Origin: Cyanobacteria bacterium SIG31
GTDB lineage: Bacteria > Cyanobacteriota > Vampirovibrionia > Gastranaerophilales > Gastranaerophilaceae
Direction of reading: 5' to 3'
NCBI GenBank assembly: GCA_015152465.1
Contig: SUTX01000001.1
Location: 94,600 to 158,599, forward strand
DNA length: 64,000 bases
The first letter of the stretch is position 1, and each line of letters starts with the position of its first letter. The translations under genes and the position numbers were made by a program. This document shows, piece after piece, positions 27,553-36,167 of this stretch. Below the pieces are notes generated by a model. It did not search any database. It was not told the origin of the DNA and saw only the letters and a program-made list of their open reading frames with translations.

Positions 27553-28548
27553 ATGAGCAGGATTAGGAAGCTTTATTATTTTGATAAAAAAAGTACGGAA
27601 GAAATGATTTCTTTTCTGAATAATAGTGCTTCTGATACTTATATAAACCATATTATGTTTAATCCGTTCATACCATTACATCATTTACTTCCTTTAAAAT
27701 TAAAATTTTTACCTGAGTCATTTTTATTGAAAGAGGGTAATCTAACAAAAGGTTTAATAACGATTGCTCCGACAAAATCTAAACAGAAAAAAATGGAGAT
27801 TCAAAAACTTTTTTTTGAAGAAGGAGCATATTCTGATGCTGCCGAGCTTGTTCAATTTGTTGTATCAAAATATAAAGCGTTAGGGGCTTTTTCTGTGATG
27901 GTAAAAGTCGATGATTATTTACCCGAGCTTTTAAATATGTTGATTTCAAAGTGTGGTTTCACACAAATTTCTTATGAAAAACTGTGGAGAGTTAATAAAT
28001 TTCTTGATATAAAATTTAATAAATTAGAATATAGACCTTTTAGAAATGCTGACGCTGCGATTATTTCTAGTTTATATAATGATTCACTGCAACCACATTT
28101 TAGACCTTTGCTTAGCAAAGAAATTGACGAATTTAAAGAGAGTCTATTTAAAGGTTTATCATATTATAGTGAGTACAAATATATTTTAGAGGATAGAAAA
28201 ACTAAAAATACGATTGGCTGTGTAATAATTCAAACTTATGATAATGAAAATTATATTGTCGATTTTATACAAACATCGTGGGTGGATATTGATATTAATT
28301 CTGTTATTGCATATGCAACACATCAAATAAAAAAACGTAGAAAACGTTTTGGGCTCTTTGTTAAAACAAAAAGGTATACTCAATTGGGAGAAAAATATGA
28401 AGACCAATTTGTAAAAAATAAGTTTGAGTGCGTTCAAAACCAAATTGTTTTAACAAATTCATCTGCTCGTGTTTTGAAAGAGCCTATTAAAACGACAAAA
28501 TATACAATTTTAGGCGATTTTTGTTCGTCTAAAACCATGCCGACATAG
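27553..28548 (+). CDS. GNAT-like acetyltransferase-fold protein
   Basis: 331 residues. Residues about 60-150 and 155-275 each look like a GNAT half (KGLITIAPT...[42 protein letters not shown] then [12 protein letters not shown]), suggesting a tandem-GNAT architecture. No clear acetyl-CoA R/Q-x-x-G-x-G/A loop is seen, so activity is uncertain. AAGGAT lies about 12 bases before the ATG. It is divergent from glgC and overlaps the 3' end of the convergent 28529 gene by 20 bases. No pathway can be assigned. Confidence 0.6.
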   Translation: MSRIRKLYYFDKKSTEEMISFLNNSASDTYINHIMFNPFIPLHHLLPLKLKFLPESFLLKEGNLTKGLITIAPTKSKQKKMEIQKLFFEEGAYSDAAELVQFVVSKYKALGAFSVMVKVDDYLPELLNMLISKCGFTQISYEKLWRVNKFLDIKFNKLEYRPFRNADAAIISSLYNDSLQPHFRPLLSKEIDEFKESLFKGLSYYSEYKYILEDRKTKNTIGCVIIQTYDNENYIVDFIQTSWVDIDINSVIAYATHQIKKRRKRFGLFVKTKRYTQLGEKYEDQFVKNKFECVQNQIVLTNSSARVLKEPIKTTKYTILGDFCSSKTMPT

Positions 28549-29389
28549 CCTGCTTTTGGCGTTCTTTTTCTATTGTTTTAGCCAAAAGGTCATTTATAAA
28601 CTCTAACTTTTCTTCAAGTTTTAGATATTCCACATCTGAGTTGTTGTCTAAAGCAAATTTCTTTTTCCCTGAAACAGATTGTTCAAATTTCTCCATATCA
28701 TTATAAGCATTAATTTCTGTTTGTAGTTTATATCTTGTGCGTTGTAAAGCTGCCATTTTTTCTTCTCTGTTTAAACATTTTAGTGCCAATTTTGTAACTA
28801 GTTCATACATCATAAATTTAAGATCCATAAAAGGATTAAATTCACTAAAAGTAGTAACATTGGCTAAAAAAGGTATAAAATTTGAGAACGCTATGTTTTC
28901 TTCGCTATTGTCATCAAGTGAAGCAAATCTATTTACTGAGTACTTTGGGTTACACATTCTGTCGAACAAATGTCTAGCTTCGTGAATGAAAACTTTAGGA
29001 TTTTTTATTATCCCATCTTCTGTAGGTATTTCCATTTTATAACCTAAGACAGTGTTAAATTTCTGTCCGTTAAAATCAAGTATTTTTTCTATTGGTTTAA
29101 GAATTCCTTGATATAGGATATTGTCTGGGGTAGATGATATTTTTAATACGGGTTCATCTTTAGTTGCAAGCACAGGTTTTAAAACTTCTAAAATAAGCTT
29201 CTTTAAGGTAGGTATAGTTAATTTATCTTCTGGTACGTTGAGAACTTTTTCTTGCAAAGAATTACTCAAAATTTGAGCAAAAGCTTGTCGTCCTTTAGCG
29301 CTTTTGTACTGAGATGGTAACTTTACCAATGCTTCATCAGCTATGTAGTTTCTAATTCTAACTGTGTTCATATGCGCATTAAGTTTCAT
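28529..29389 (-). CDS. Unknown helical protein with an HExxH motif
   Basis: 286 residues, no recognised family. The central PKVFIHEARHLFDRM contains HEARH, fitting the HExxH zinc-metallopeptidase pattern, within a helix as expected. A third ligand cannot be assigned (candidates are Glu residues in the following 50 residues). The rest is helical, ending in a charged coiled-coil-like tail (LEEKLEFINDLLAKTIEKER). There is no signal peptide. The start has no clear ribosome binding site. It is divergent from the sigma-28 promoter at 29445, so it shares the control region of a late-flagellar-type gene. Confidence 0.55.
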   Translation of the reverse strand: MKLNAHMNTVRIRNYIADEALVKLPSQYKSAKGRQAFAQILSNSLQEKVLNVPEDKLTIPTLKKLILEVLKPVLATKDEPVLKISSTPDNILYQGILKPIEKILDFNGQKFNTVLGYKMEIPTEDGIIKNPKVFIHEARHLFDRMCNPKYSVNRFASLDDNSEENIAFSNFIPFLANVTTFSEFNPFMDLKFMMYELVTKLALKCLNREEKMAALQRTRYKLQTEINAYNDMEKFEQSVSGKKKFALDNNSDVEYLKLEEKLEFINDLLAKTIEKERQKQAMSAWF

Positions 29390-29444
29390 AAATATAAAAA
29401 TTTGCTTAATTTGTAACGAAATGTAAAAATTTAAAAGATTTTTC

Positions 29445-29471
29445 TAAAGTTTTAGAAAAATCTGCCGATAA
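29445..29471 (+). promoter_or_regulatory. Perfect sigma-28 (FliA) late-flagellar promoter
   Basis: TAAAGTTT, an 11-base spacer and GCCGATAA: a second exact match to the FliA consensus, 28 bases upstream of the start at 29500. The spacer differs from the one at 18196, so this is not a simple duplication. Confidence 0.87.
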
Positions 29472-29499
29472 CATTAATATAAGAAAAAGGACAAGGAAC

Positions 29500-29913
29500 A
29501 TGGCAGAAACATTTAATTTAAATATGTTTTTACAGACCTATCAACAAGCGACGTATGATCCTACGAAGCAGCATGCTAATGCTGAAATGAATATGGAGCA
29601 AAGGCTTGTGCAACAAGCAGAGCAAGCTGTTCAAGAAGCAGGATTATTGTCATTAACTTTGTCTGAAAAAATGACTGAGCTTGGTGTTGGAGAAAGAGTT
29701 CTTCAACAATTTGGAGATACAGCAGTTAATCTTTTAAAAGATTTGGTGAACCCGATTGGGGATTATTTAGAAAAATATGAAAACATTTTTGACCAATCTG
29801 CTTATAATTCTGAAATACAATCTTATGCAAAACAAATGTTCTTTGCATCACAAGCTATGAAAGAAGATGCTAAAGATAGACCTGAAGGTCAAAACTTTAT
29901 ATATACAATGTAA
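29500..29913 (+). CDS. Unknown small helical protein under sigma-28 control
   Basis: 137 residues, no family recognised. It is almost all helix, polar and Gln/Glu/Ala rich (AEMNMEQRLVQQAEQAVQEA, VGERVLQQFGDTAVNLLKDL), with no Cys, no Trp and no signal peptide. These traits resemble flagellar export chaperones or small axial/exported proteins. AAGGACAAGGAAC precedes the ATG, giving a strong ribosome binding site. The exact FliA promoter directly upstream predicts late expression with the filament. It is monocistronic, closed by the hairpin at 29939. Confidence 0.75.
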   Translation: MAETFNLNMFLQTYQQATYDPTKQHANAEMNMEQRLVQQAEQAVQEAGLLSLTLSEKMTELGVGERVLQQFGDTAVNLLKDLVNPIGDYLEKYENIFDQSAYNSEIQSYAKQMFFASQAMKEDAKDRPEGQNFIYTM

Positions 29914-29938
29914 TAAATTCTCCTTTTTCCGACATAAA

Positions 29939-29970
29939 AACGGCGATTGATATGCATCAATCGCCGTTCT
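29939..29970. terminator. Bidirectional terminator between the 29500 gene and rplT
   Basis: A 13-bp perfect stem AACGGCGATTGAT / ATCAATCGCCGTT with an ATGC loop. The U tract is better on minus (GTTTTTA), so it mainly ends the rpmI-rplT transcript. Confidence 0.85.
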
Positions 29971-30005
29971 AAATTTTAGACATTTATTAAATTATAAAGC
30001 TTTAA

Positions 30006-30356
30006 TTATAGGGCAGCTTTTGCTGTTTCAACTACCATAGCGAAAGCTTCCTTGTCGTTAACAGCTAAGTCTGCAAGCATTTTTCTGTTAACTTGGATGT
30101 TAGCTTTTTTGCAAGCATTAACAAATCTTGAGTAGCTCATTCCTTGTTCTCTAACAGCTGCATTGATTCTAACAATCCATAAGCGACGCATATTGCGTTT
30201 TGTAGCTCTTCTGTCTCTGTAAGCATATTTAAGAGCTTTCATAACAGCAATGTTAGCTACTTTAAAGATTCTGCTTCTAGCGCCTTTGAAGCCTTTAGCA
30301 AGCTTTAATATTTTTTTGTGTCTGTTGCGACATACATTACCACGTTTAATTCTCAT
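30006..30356 (-). CDS. rplT: 50S ribosomal protein L20
   Basis: 116 residues, normal length. Binds 23S rRNA early in large-subunit assembly. Seen: [40 protein letters not shown], and the C-terminal globular part ([20 protein letters not shown]). It contains a Cys in the usual RGxVxRxRH stretch. It lies 12 bases after rpmI. L20 often represses its own operon by binding the leader. Confidence 0.99.
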   Translation of the reverse strand: MRIKRGNVCRNRHKKILKLAKGFKGARSRIFKVANIAVMKALKYAYRDRRATKRNMRRLWIVRINAAVREQGMSYSRFVNACKKANIQVNRKMLADLAVNDKEAFAMVVETAKAAL

Positions 30357-30368
30357 TGTTCAACACTC

Positions 30369-30578
30369 CTATCTTGAATACTTCTTGTAAGGTAACTCTT
30401 TAGAAACTAGTTTTTCGTGAGTTTCAGAAATTACTAAATCTCCGAAAATCTTACGTTTTCTAGATTCTGATTTGTGTTGAAGCAAGTGGCCAATCCCAGC
30501 ATGTCTTCTTGTGATTTTACCTGTGCCAGTAACTTTGTATCTTTTAGCTGCTGCACGGTGGGTTTTCATTTTTGGCAT
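30369..30578 (-). CDS. rpmI: 50S ribosomal protein L35
   Basis: 69 residues, [20 protein letters not shown] followed by the basic [14 protein letters not shown] typical of L35. The ATG at 30578 follows AAAAAAAGGAGACAC, an excellent ribosome binding site; longer in-frame starts upstream run through the repeat at 30600 and are rejected. infC, which normally precedes rpmI-rplT, is absent here, so the operon starts with rpmI. Confidence 0.98.
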   Translation of the reverse strand: MPKMKTHRAAAKRYKVTGTGKITRRHAGIGHLLQHKSESRKRKIFGDLVISETHEKLVSKELPYKKYSR

Positions 30579-30599
30579 TTTGTGTCTCCTTTTTTTACA

Positions 30600-30631
30600 G
30601 TGATCAAGTGACCAAGTGACCAAGTGATCAA
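30600..30631. repeat. Four tandem 8-bp repeats in the rpmI leader
   Basis: GTGATCAA GTGACCAA GTGACCAA GTGATCAA, immediately upstream of the rpmI ribosome binding site. On the mRNA it reads TTGAYCAC-type units. It could be a slippage-prone tract or a protein-binding array. Confidence 0.8.
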
Positions 30632-30691
30632 GGTTTTCTACTATAATTCCGAGCAAGGCATACCACAGCACTATACTTCGGCATGTTTGAG

Positions 30692-30718
30692 TGTATAACA
30701 AACTTGTTTCTTCGTCAA
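30692..30718 (-). promoter_or_regulatory. Putative promoter of rpmI-rplT
   Basis: On minus TTGACG and TATACA are separated by 15 bases, which is slightly short. The predicted leader of about 105 bases contains a hairpin (CATGCC/GGTATG) and the 8-bp repeats, leaving room for L20-type autoregulation. Confidence 0.45.
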
Positions 30719-30776
30719 GAATAGTTTTTAATGTGTTTTTCTATGTAAATAAATGTAACAAAACAACTTTAGATAT

Positions 30777-30804
30777 TAAAGTTTTTAGTGTACAAGGCCG
30801 TATA
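30777..30804 (+). promoter_or_regulatory. Sigma-28-like promoter of the 30829 gene
   Basis: TAAAGTTT, a 12-base spacer and GCCGTATA. The -35 is perfect and the -10 keeps GCCG, but the spacing is one base longer and the last four bases differ from GATAA. It lies 24 bases before the start codon. Confidence 0.55.
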
Positions 30805-30828
30805 TATAATTAAAGATAAAGGATAATT

Positions 30829-33195
30829 ATGGGCGACAAGATAAATGATTTTCCAAAAATTTATGATAGTTTGCTAACAAATTTGAAACCAATTGCTGCA
30901 AATTTGTCGACTTGCCAGAGAACAAGTGAAAAATTAAAGGAGTGTTTTTCAAATTCATCGGAAAGCTCTTCACCTACTGAATTGTCTGAAACAATACCAG
31001 TAGGTGAACAAACAGAAAGAGCTCGTACTGAACGTAAAGCTCTCGAGGCCAATGGTTCTAAACCAACAATGGGGTTGACACAAGAAATAAATGCGAATAA
31101 GCAAAAGATTGCCGATGCCGAAGAGGGTGTTCAAACTGCAAGTACTGAAGCTGAAAATGATAATAGAGCTGTTCAAAATGAATTTTCTAACACAGAAAAC
31201 CAAGTTGAAGTCGCGAATACTGCTGCTCAAGAAAAATTAAAATCTACTCAAGGGAATACTGCTGCTCAAAATGCGAACGCAGCCGAAAAAACCAAACGCA
31301 CAGAGGAAGAAACTAAATCTCAGATTCAGGATGCAAAATCTCAAGAAGCCGAAGTGGTAAAGAACGCCGATGACTCAGTGACAAACGCTCAAAAATCAGT
31401 TGATGATGCTACTGAGACACAGCAAAATGCTCAAACAGCGTATGATACAGCGCAAAATAATGTTAGAAGTGCTGAGACAGCTCTTTCAGCAGCAAGAGCG
31501 GTATTATCTTCTGTGAAGCCTGAGAACAAGGCCGCAGCGGAAGCTGAAGTTAAGTCGAAAGAGATGATGCTTAATGAAGCAAAACAGCAAGCTGAAGCTA
31601 AGAAAGCTGAATTAGAGGAAGCAAATAAAAAATTAGAAGAAAGTAAGAGGAATTTAGAAGCGGCTAAGCAACAAGCTGAAACAGATAAGTCGAATGCTGC
31701 TCAGAATACGGCTAATGTCACCCAAAAAGGTCAAGAGGCTAATCAGGCAGCTGTAAAAAATGAAAATAATGTTAAGGCTCAAGGCGAAAAAGCTAACAGT
31801 GCTGCTCAATCAAATGTTGATAAAACAGAAAGTGCTGGAGCTGCATCTGTGGATAAAGCTCGGCAGAGTGTTGACCAAGCAAAGCAAGCTGGCGAGAAAA
31901 AAATTGAAACTGCAGAAAAGAAGAGAGAAGAAGCCAAAAAGTTAGCAACCACTATTAGAGATATGGCAAGAGGCTATAATGATGCAGGGGAAAAAGTTAA
32001 ATTTAATAACAAAGAGTATGATAAGGCAATAAAGTCAATAAATGCTGACAATGTTAAAGATGTTTTGAATGCAGGCGGTAGCGATTTAATGAATGCAATT
32101 GCTGGTGTAATTGTAAATCCTGATAATGAGGACCCTAAACCTATTGATAACAAAAAATTAGTTGAGAGAGCCGGAGATGATCTTAAACATGTTGCAAGTG
32201 CTCTTCAAGAGGCAATGAACAAGTCTGTTAATGAGAAATGGCCACAAACTTTAGACAAGGCCCCTCTAATTAATTACATAAAGACTATATCTCGATCAGT
32301 AGATGAGGTTTTAAATAATACATATGATTTATCTGAACCAGATAACAGAAACTTTCTTAGTGGGATTATTGTATCAGTTAATGAAAGCTTAGGCTCACTA
32401 GATAATAAAGTTGCCAGTGCTCTGGATGCACTTGAAGTAAATGGAAAAATTGATGAACGCTCAACCCAAAAAACTGGTAATTGTTGGTTGCACGGTGCTT
32501 TTAATAGTATGGCTACAACAGAGCAAGGCCAAAAAATCATTTCTGATAATATAAGCAGAGATCCGAACAAGGGAATAACTAGAGTTACTTTACCAGGAGT
32601 TAACAAAACTTATGAAATAACTGATGAGGATTTGTATCAGGCTACTGAATTTCATAGTCAAGGCGATGCGGATATGACTGCTTATGCATTAGCAATTGAT
32701 AAATATTTAAAAGAAAATCCACAAATGCGAGAAGATTTTAAAAGTCTATTAAATGTAGAAAAAGTTGTAGTGAATGATACAGGTCAAGGTGGGCAAGCAA
32801 ATTTTGCTTGGGAGTTAATGGGGGCTCCTAAGCTAAACGATGATATTAGAATTGATGGTGCAGATATTCCTCAAGGTTTATCAAAGTATTTCAAACGGGA
32901 AGACGAAGATTCTGCAAAAAAATATTATGATAATTTATGCCAGTTAATAAAGAATGGAGCTTGCACAGCTGTAATAAGCTCTCAAGGTCATGCTTGGAGT
33001 GTTGTCGGAATTGATGAGCAAGGACGTTTATTAATAAAAGAGTCTAATAATAGCAAAATTTTGGCTAATAGTCTTGTAGGTGAAGGTAATTACGACACTA
33101 TTTATGACAAAGAAAATGAGGTTAATTATGTAATGCATATGGACTTTGAAACATTTTTCAAAAAGTCTTCTGGTTGTTCAACTTGGCGTTACTAA
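30829..33195 (+). CDS. Coiled-coil protein with C-terminal calpain-like cysteine protease domain
   Basis: 788 residues. There is no signal peptide; the first 60 residues are Ser/Thr/Glu rich. Residues about 65-390 are a long Ala/Gln/Glu/Lys coiled coil (VDDATETQQNAQTAYDTAQN and similar). Residues about 395-540 are helical. From residue 545 a papain/calpain-type domain appears: QKTGNCWLHGAF with Cys552, QGHAWSVVGID with His721 and IKESNNS with Asn740 or 741, the C-H-N order of clan CA. The context GNCWLH resembles calpain GDCWL. AAAGGATA precedes the ATG. A sigma-28-like promoter lies just upstream, so it may be exported by the flagellar apparatus as an effector, or be intracellular. Substrate unknown. 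Confidence 0.75.
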   Translation: MGDKINDFPKIYDSLLTNLKPIAANLSTCQRTSEKLKECFSNSSESSSPTELSETIPVGEQTERARTERKALEANGSKPTMGLTQEINANKQKIADAEEGVQTASTEAENDNRAVQNEFSNTENQVEVANTAAQEKLKSTQGNTAAQNANAAEKTKRTEEETKSQIQDAKSQEAEVVKNADDSVTNAQKSVDDATETQQNAQTAYDTAQNNVRSAETALSAARAVLSSVKPENKAAAEAEVKSKEMMLNEAKQQAEAKKAELEEANKKLEESKRNLEAAKQQAETDKSNAAQNTANVTQKGQEANQAAVKNENNVKAQGEKANSAAQSNVDKTESAGAASVDKARQSVDQAKQAGEKKIETAEKKREEAKKLATTIRDMARGYNDAGEKVKFNNKEYDKAIKSINADNVKDVLNAGGSDLMNAIAGVIVNPDNEDPKPIDNKKLVERAGDDLKHVASALQEAMNKSVNEKWPQTLDKAPLINYIKTISRSVDEVLNNTYDLSEPDNRNFLSGIIVSVNESLGSLDNKVASALDALEVNGKIDERSTQKTGNCWLHGAFNSMATTEQGQKIISDNISRDPNKGITRVTLPGVNKTYEITDEDLYQATEFHSQGDADMTAYALAIDKYLKENPQMREDFKSLLNVEKVVVNDTGQGGQANFAWELMGAPKLNDDIRIDGADIPQGLSKYFKREDEDSAKKYYDNLCQLIKNGACTAVISSQGHAWSVVGIDEQGRLLIKESNNSKILANSLVGEGNYDTIYDKENEVNYVMHMDFETFFKKSSGCSTWRY

Positions 33196-33203
33196 TAAAT
33201 ATC

Positions 33204-34658
33204 TCATAACCCTACATTTAAAATGCCATAAGGTTTAAATCTTGGATTTGTTTTTTCTTTAGGATGTAGCTTAAAATATTTTTTTAAAACTTGACGAGCT
33301 TTTAGGTATTTTTTTTGACTTATATATAAATTGGTCAGTGCTATGGTGTATTCTATATTGTTAGGGTTAATTTTAATTAAATTAATGTATTCTTTTTCTG
33401 CTAACTTTTTATTTCCCAATTTATTATAAATTTCAGCTAGTAGAAATCTTTTATCTTCGGTTCGGTTTATTTTAATTGATTTTAATAAATATTCTTTAGC
33501 AATTTCCATATTATCAATGTAGAAATAGGATACAGCTAAATTATAATTTATCATTTCCATAAGCTCTTCTGTATTTGCAATTTCTAAAGCTTTTTCCAAA
33601 GTTTTTATGGCTTTTGGATAGTTTTGTTCAAAGACATAGCTTTCGGCTAAATCTATATAGCCAGTTGCTATTGACGGAGCTTTTTGAACGTAGCTCTTAG
33701 CTTCTATTAATTTTGCCTTGTTTATTTCTTCTTCGTCTCCCATAACAATAAATGGTAAGTAATCCCAAGAGGAGGTTTCATTATTTGTAATGTCAGGTTT
33801 TATTTTGTATAAAAGCTTGATAGTATTTATGTCTGCTTCGCTTATGCTAGTACGGCTATTCTTTGATAAACTGGCTGAGTCTCTTGTCATATACATTAAA
33901 TCATTAGGGTTACTGCTATGTCCCATGAGCCCGAGAGCATGGGCTATTTCGTGCAAGGCAGTATTGTAAACTTGATTTTTTGATAAGAAATTCCCGTTAG
34001 GATCTTTTGAATAAAAAGTTATTTCCATATTTTTAAGTCGGTTTGAGATAATATTAGGAATTGTATAAGCGACTATGTATTTTTTAGAATTTTGATTTGC
34101 TGGATTTTTTGTTTCAAAATTAATAACAATATTAGGGTTGTCTAATGTTTTTTCAAATAAAATTTTGTGTTCAGTTGCTTTTTCCCATTCAATAAATGCT
34201 TGTTCAATTTCTGTTTCAAAATATTTTTCAGGAGCATTTTCGATTTTATATGTTATAGGGTTTTCACTCCAGTGTAATACTTTTTTATTAAAAACAGCTT
34301 GTTTAATGTAATTACCGGTGTATTTTTTAAAAATTTCTAATTTTAAATCATGTAAAAAATAATCTAATTTAAGTGTTGCGATGTCTTCTATATTGTTTGA
34401 TAAAAATTTTGAAACTTTTTCTTGAGCTTCAATGTCAAATGGTGCGTTGATAATAGTATTTATATAGGCTTCTCTGTCGCTTGTATTATGAAAACCTAGT
34501 TGAAATGCTTTTTCGAAATTTTTCTGTGCACAGATAATGTCATTTTTTTTCAAGCACTCATTAGCCTTAAAACTAAGAATTTTATCTTGGTTTTTTTCAA
34601 TAGTAAAGAATATAGCGATAGCGAAAAGCACAAAAAATGCACTAAACTTCTTCAACAT
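33204..34658 (-). CDS. Matrixin-like zinc metalloprotease with C-terminal TPRs
   Basis: 484 residues. An N-terminal signal anchor (FSAFFVLFAIAIFFTI) suggests an envelope or exported protein. The zinc site is HEIAHALGLMGHS (His236, Glu237, His240, third His at 247) with DLMYMT as the Met-turn; one extra residue before the third His departs from the classic HExxHxxGxxH spacing. The C-terminal 170 residues are TPRs (YPKAIKTLEKALEIANTEEL, GNKKLAEKEYINLIKINPNN). It overlaps scpB by 17 bases, so it is translated from the end of the scp operon. A related protein at 49575 has lost all zinc ligands. Confidence 0.85.
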   Translation of the reverse strand: MLKKFSAFFVLFAIAIFFTIEKNQDKILSFKANECLKKNDIICAQKNFEKAFQLGFHNTSDREAYINTIINAPFDIEAQEKVSKFLSNNIEDIATLKLDYFLHDLKLEIFKKYTGNYIKQAVFNKKVLHWSENPITYKIENAPEKYFETEIEQAFIEWEKATEHKILFEKTLDNPNIVINFETKNPANQNSKKYIVAYTIPNIISNRLKNMEITFYSKDPNGNFLSKNQVYNTALHEIAHALGLMGHSSNPNDLMYMTRDSASLSKNSRTSISEADINTIKLLYKIKPDITNNETSSWDYLPFIVMGDEEEINKAKLIEAKSYVQKAPSIATGYIDLAESYVFEQNYPKAIKTLEKALEIANTEELMEMINYNLAVSYFYIDNMEIAKEYLLKSIKINRTEDKRFLLAEIYNKLGNKKLAEKEYINLIKINPNNIEYTIALTNLYISQKKYLKARQVLKKYFKLHPKEKTNPRFKPYGILNVGL

Positions 34659-35211
34659 TTTCTATAAATTGTTCCTCTGTTGGCTCTTTTTTATCATCTG
34701 CAGGATCGTCTTTAACTCCTGCATCAATGTTTAATGTTTTTACTAGACTTCTAACGTCGCCTTTTAGTTTAAAATATTCATTAAATTTAGAGGTTGTTTT
34801 TATATTAAAAGAGCGACCATTTTTATCTTTGTGACGAGAGATCAAACCTTTTTCAAGAAGTTCTGCTACGTGCTCGTATGCGTTTGAACCACGTAAATCT
34901 TTTAAATAAGATTGTCTTATGGGTTCTTTAAGAGCAATCACTGTTAATGTTTTCAATACAGGAGGACGAAGTTCAACTGGACAAAGTTTTTCCACAATGT
35001 CTAAGTGATCTTGTTTCACCTGTAAAATATATCCGTTTTCGTCGTCGATTTCAAGAGCACCCTCTCTTGATGCGTAGTCCATAATTAGCTCTAAAAGAGC
35101 TTCTTCTACAACTTCTGGAGCTTCTTCAAGGATTTCTGCTATATCATTAATTTGTAAAACTTTAGCTGTTACAAACAGAACAGCTTCTATTCTAGACTTC
35201 AACTGTTCCAT
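34642..35211 (-). CDS. scpB: Segregation and condensation protein B
   Basis: 189 residues. ScpB dimers bind ScpA in the SMC condensin complex. Two winged-helix domains are visible: LKSRIEAVLFVTAKVLQIND to about residue 80, and LRPPVLKTLTVIALKEPIRQ then LRGSNAYEHVAELLEKGLIS. The acidic C-terminal tail is variable. GAGGTAA precedes the ATG. It overlaps scpA upstream by 20 bases and the protease gene downstream by 17, so the three genes are translationally linked. Confidence 0.94.
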   Translation of the reverse strand: MEQLKSRIEAVLFVTAKVLQINDIAEILEEAPEVVEEALLELIMDYASREGALEIDDENGYILQVKQDHLDIVEKLCPVELRPPVLKTLTVIALKEPIRQSYLKDLRGSNAYEHVAELLEKGLISRHKDKNGRSFNIKTTSKFNEYFKLKGDVRSLVKTLNIDAGVKDDPADDKKEPTEEQFIENVEEV

Positions 35212-36088
35212 TTGAGTTTACCTCATCTTTTAAAATGCTAGTTACATTATTTACAGCATCGAAGATATTATCATCAGATAAATCTTCTGTATTTTCATTT
35301 ACTCCGCCCTCATATCTTACTACATACAAGTCACCATAAAATTCGTCTTGCATTAAGTCATAATCGCTATCAACAGTTAAGAAGAGAAGCGAAATATAAG
35401 CATTAACTCTATCCATTCCTAATAGAGTAAGTTCATTTAATTCAATTCTATCTTGGCGGTTTAGGATTTCTTCTAAATTTGCACGAAGTCTTTGTACCCC
35501 ATTTTCAATGTATTCATCGTGAGCAAGATTAATTATATCGTCTGGAGATAATCTTGCATAATTTTGTACTCTGCGTTTTGCACGTTCGTGAGCATTCTTA
35601 AGAGATGCTTTTTTATCAAGCATTTCGTAGAATTCTAACTGACGAATCAAGTCTCTCAATGTTACAACACGGTTATGATTTAGACGAACGCTGGTTCTGC
35701 GCTGTAATACTTCATCAATAGTAATAACATTACTTGTCGGGATATAATCTTCAGAATAATCCAATTGGTCATCATCGTATGCAAATTCATCAAGTTCTTG
35801 CTGTGGTTCAAAATCAAGAACGTCAATTCCCTCTAGCACATTTGATTTAAGCTTTAATAAAATAGCAGCAAACAAAAGAGTTCTGCCAGTAAGTCTTAAG
35901 TTTTGAGCTTTTGACTGGAATAATTGTGTTAAGTATTTGTCTGTAACTTCTACAATATCAACATTCCAAGGGTCAATTTTTCCTTGTTTAGCCATATTAA
36001 CAAGAATCTCAATACCGTCGACTTCAGTATTGTTATTTGTATTAATTCCTATCCCTTTTGTTAATGTTTCTATATTATTTACTGCCAT
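35192..36088 (-). CDS. scpA: Segregation and condensation protein A (kleisin)
   Basis: 298 residues. The kleisin bridges SMC heads. Seen: GIEILVNMAKQGKIDPWNVD then IVEVTDKYLTQLF (N-terminal SMC-neck-binding helices), TGRTLLFAAILLKLKSNVL, a middle ScpB-binding region with LNHNRVVTLRDLIRQLEFYE, and the C-terminal winged helix (LLFLTVDSDYDLMQDEFYGD). It is 30-40 residues longer than typical, with a basic insertion (LKNAHERAKRRVQNYARL) around residues 160-180. It follows smc after 79 bases. Confidence 0.94.
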   Translation of the reverse strand: MAVNNIETLTKGIGINTNNNTEVDGIEILVNMAKQGKIDPWNVDIVEVTDKYLTQLFQSKAQNLRLTGRTLLFAAILLKLKSNVLEGIDVLDFEPQQELDEFAYDDDQLDYSEDYIPTSNVITIDEVLQRRTSVRLNHNRVVTLRDLIRQLEFYEMLDKKASLKNAHERAKRRVQNYARLSPDDIINLAHDEYIENGVQRLRANLEEILNRQDRIELNELTLLGMDRVNAYISLLFLTVDSDYDLMQDEFYGDLYVVRYEGGVNENTEDLSDDNIFDAVNNVTSILKDEVNSNGTVEV

Positions 36089-36167
36089 ACTTTTATTTTA
36101 AATTATAACCTTATTTGTTTTATCCTCTAATTACATGAGGCTAATTTACCCCTGAATGTACCCCCCC

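Noticed and set aside
27442..27651. Extended N-terminus of glgC
   Set aside because: The ATG at 27441 has a perfect AGGAGGG and matches the family start; the extra 70 residues are basic and unlike GlgC.
36160..36167. C8 homopolymer as a phase-variation switch
   Set aside because: It lies directly after the smc stop, outside coding sequence and away from promoter spacing of scpA, so a switching role is unsupported.
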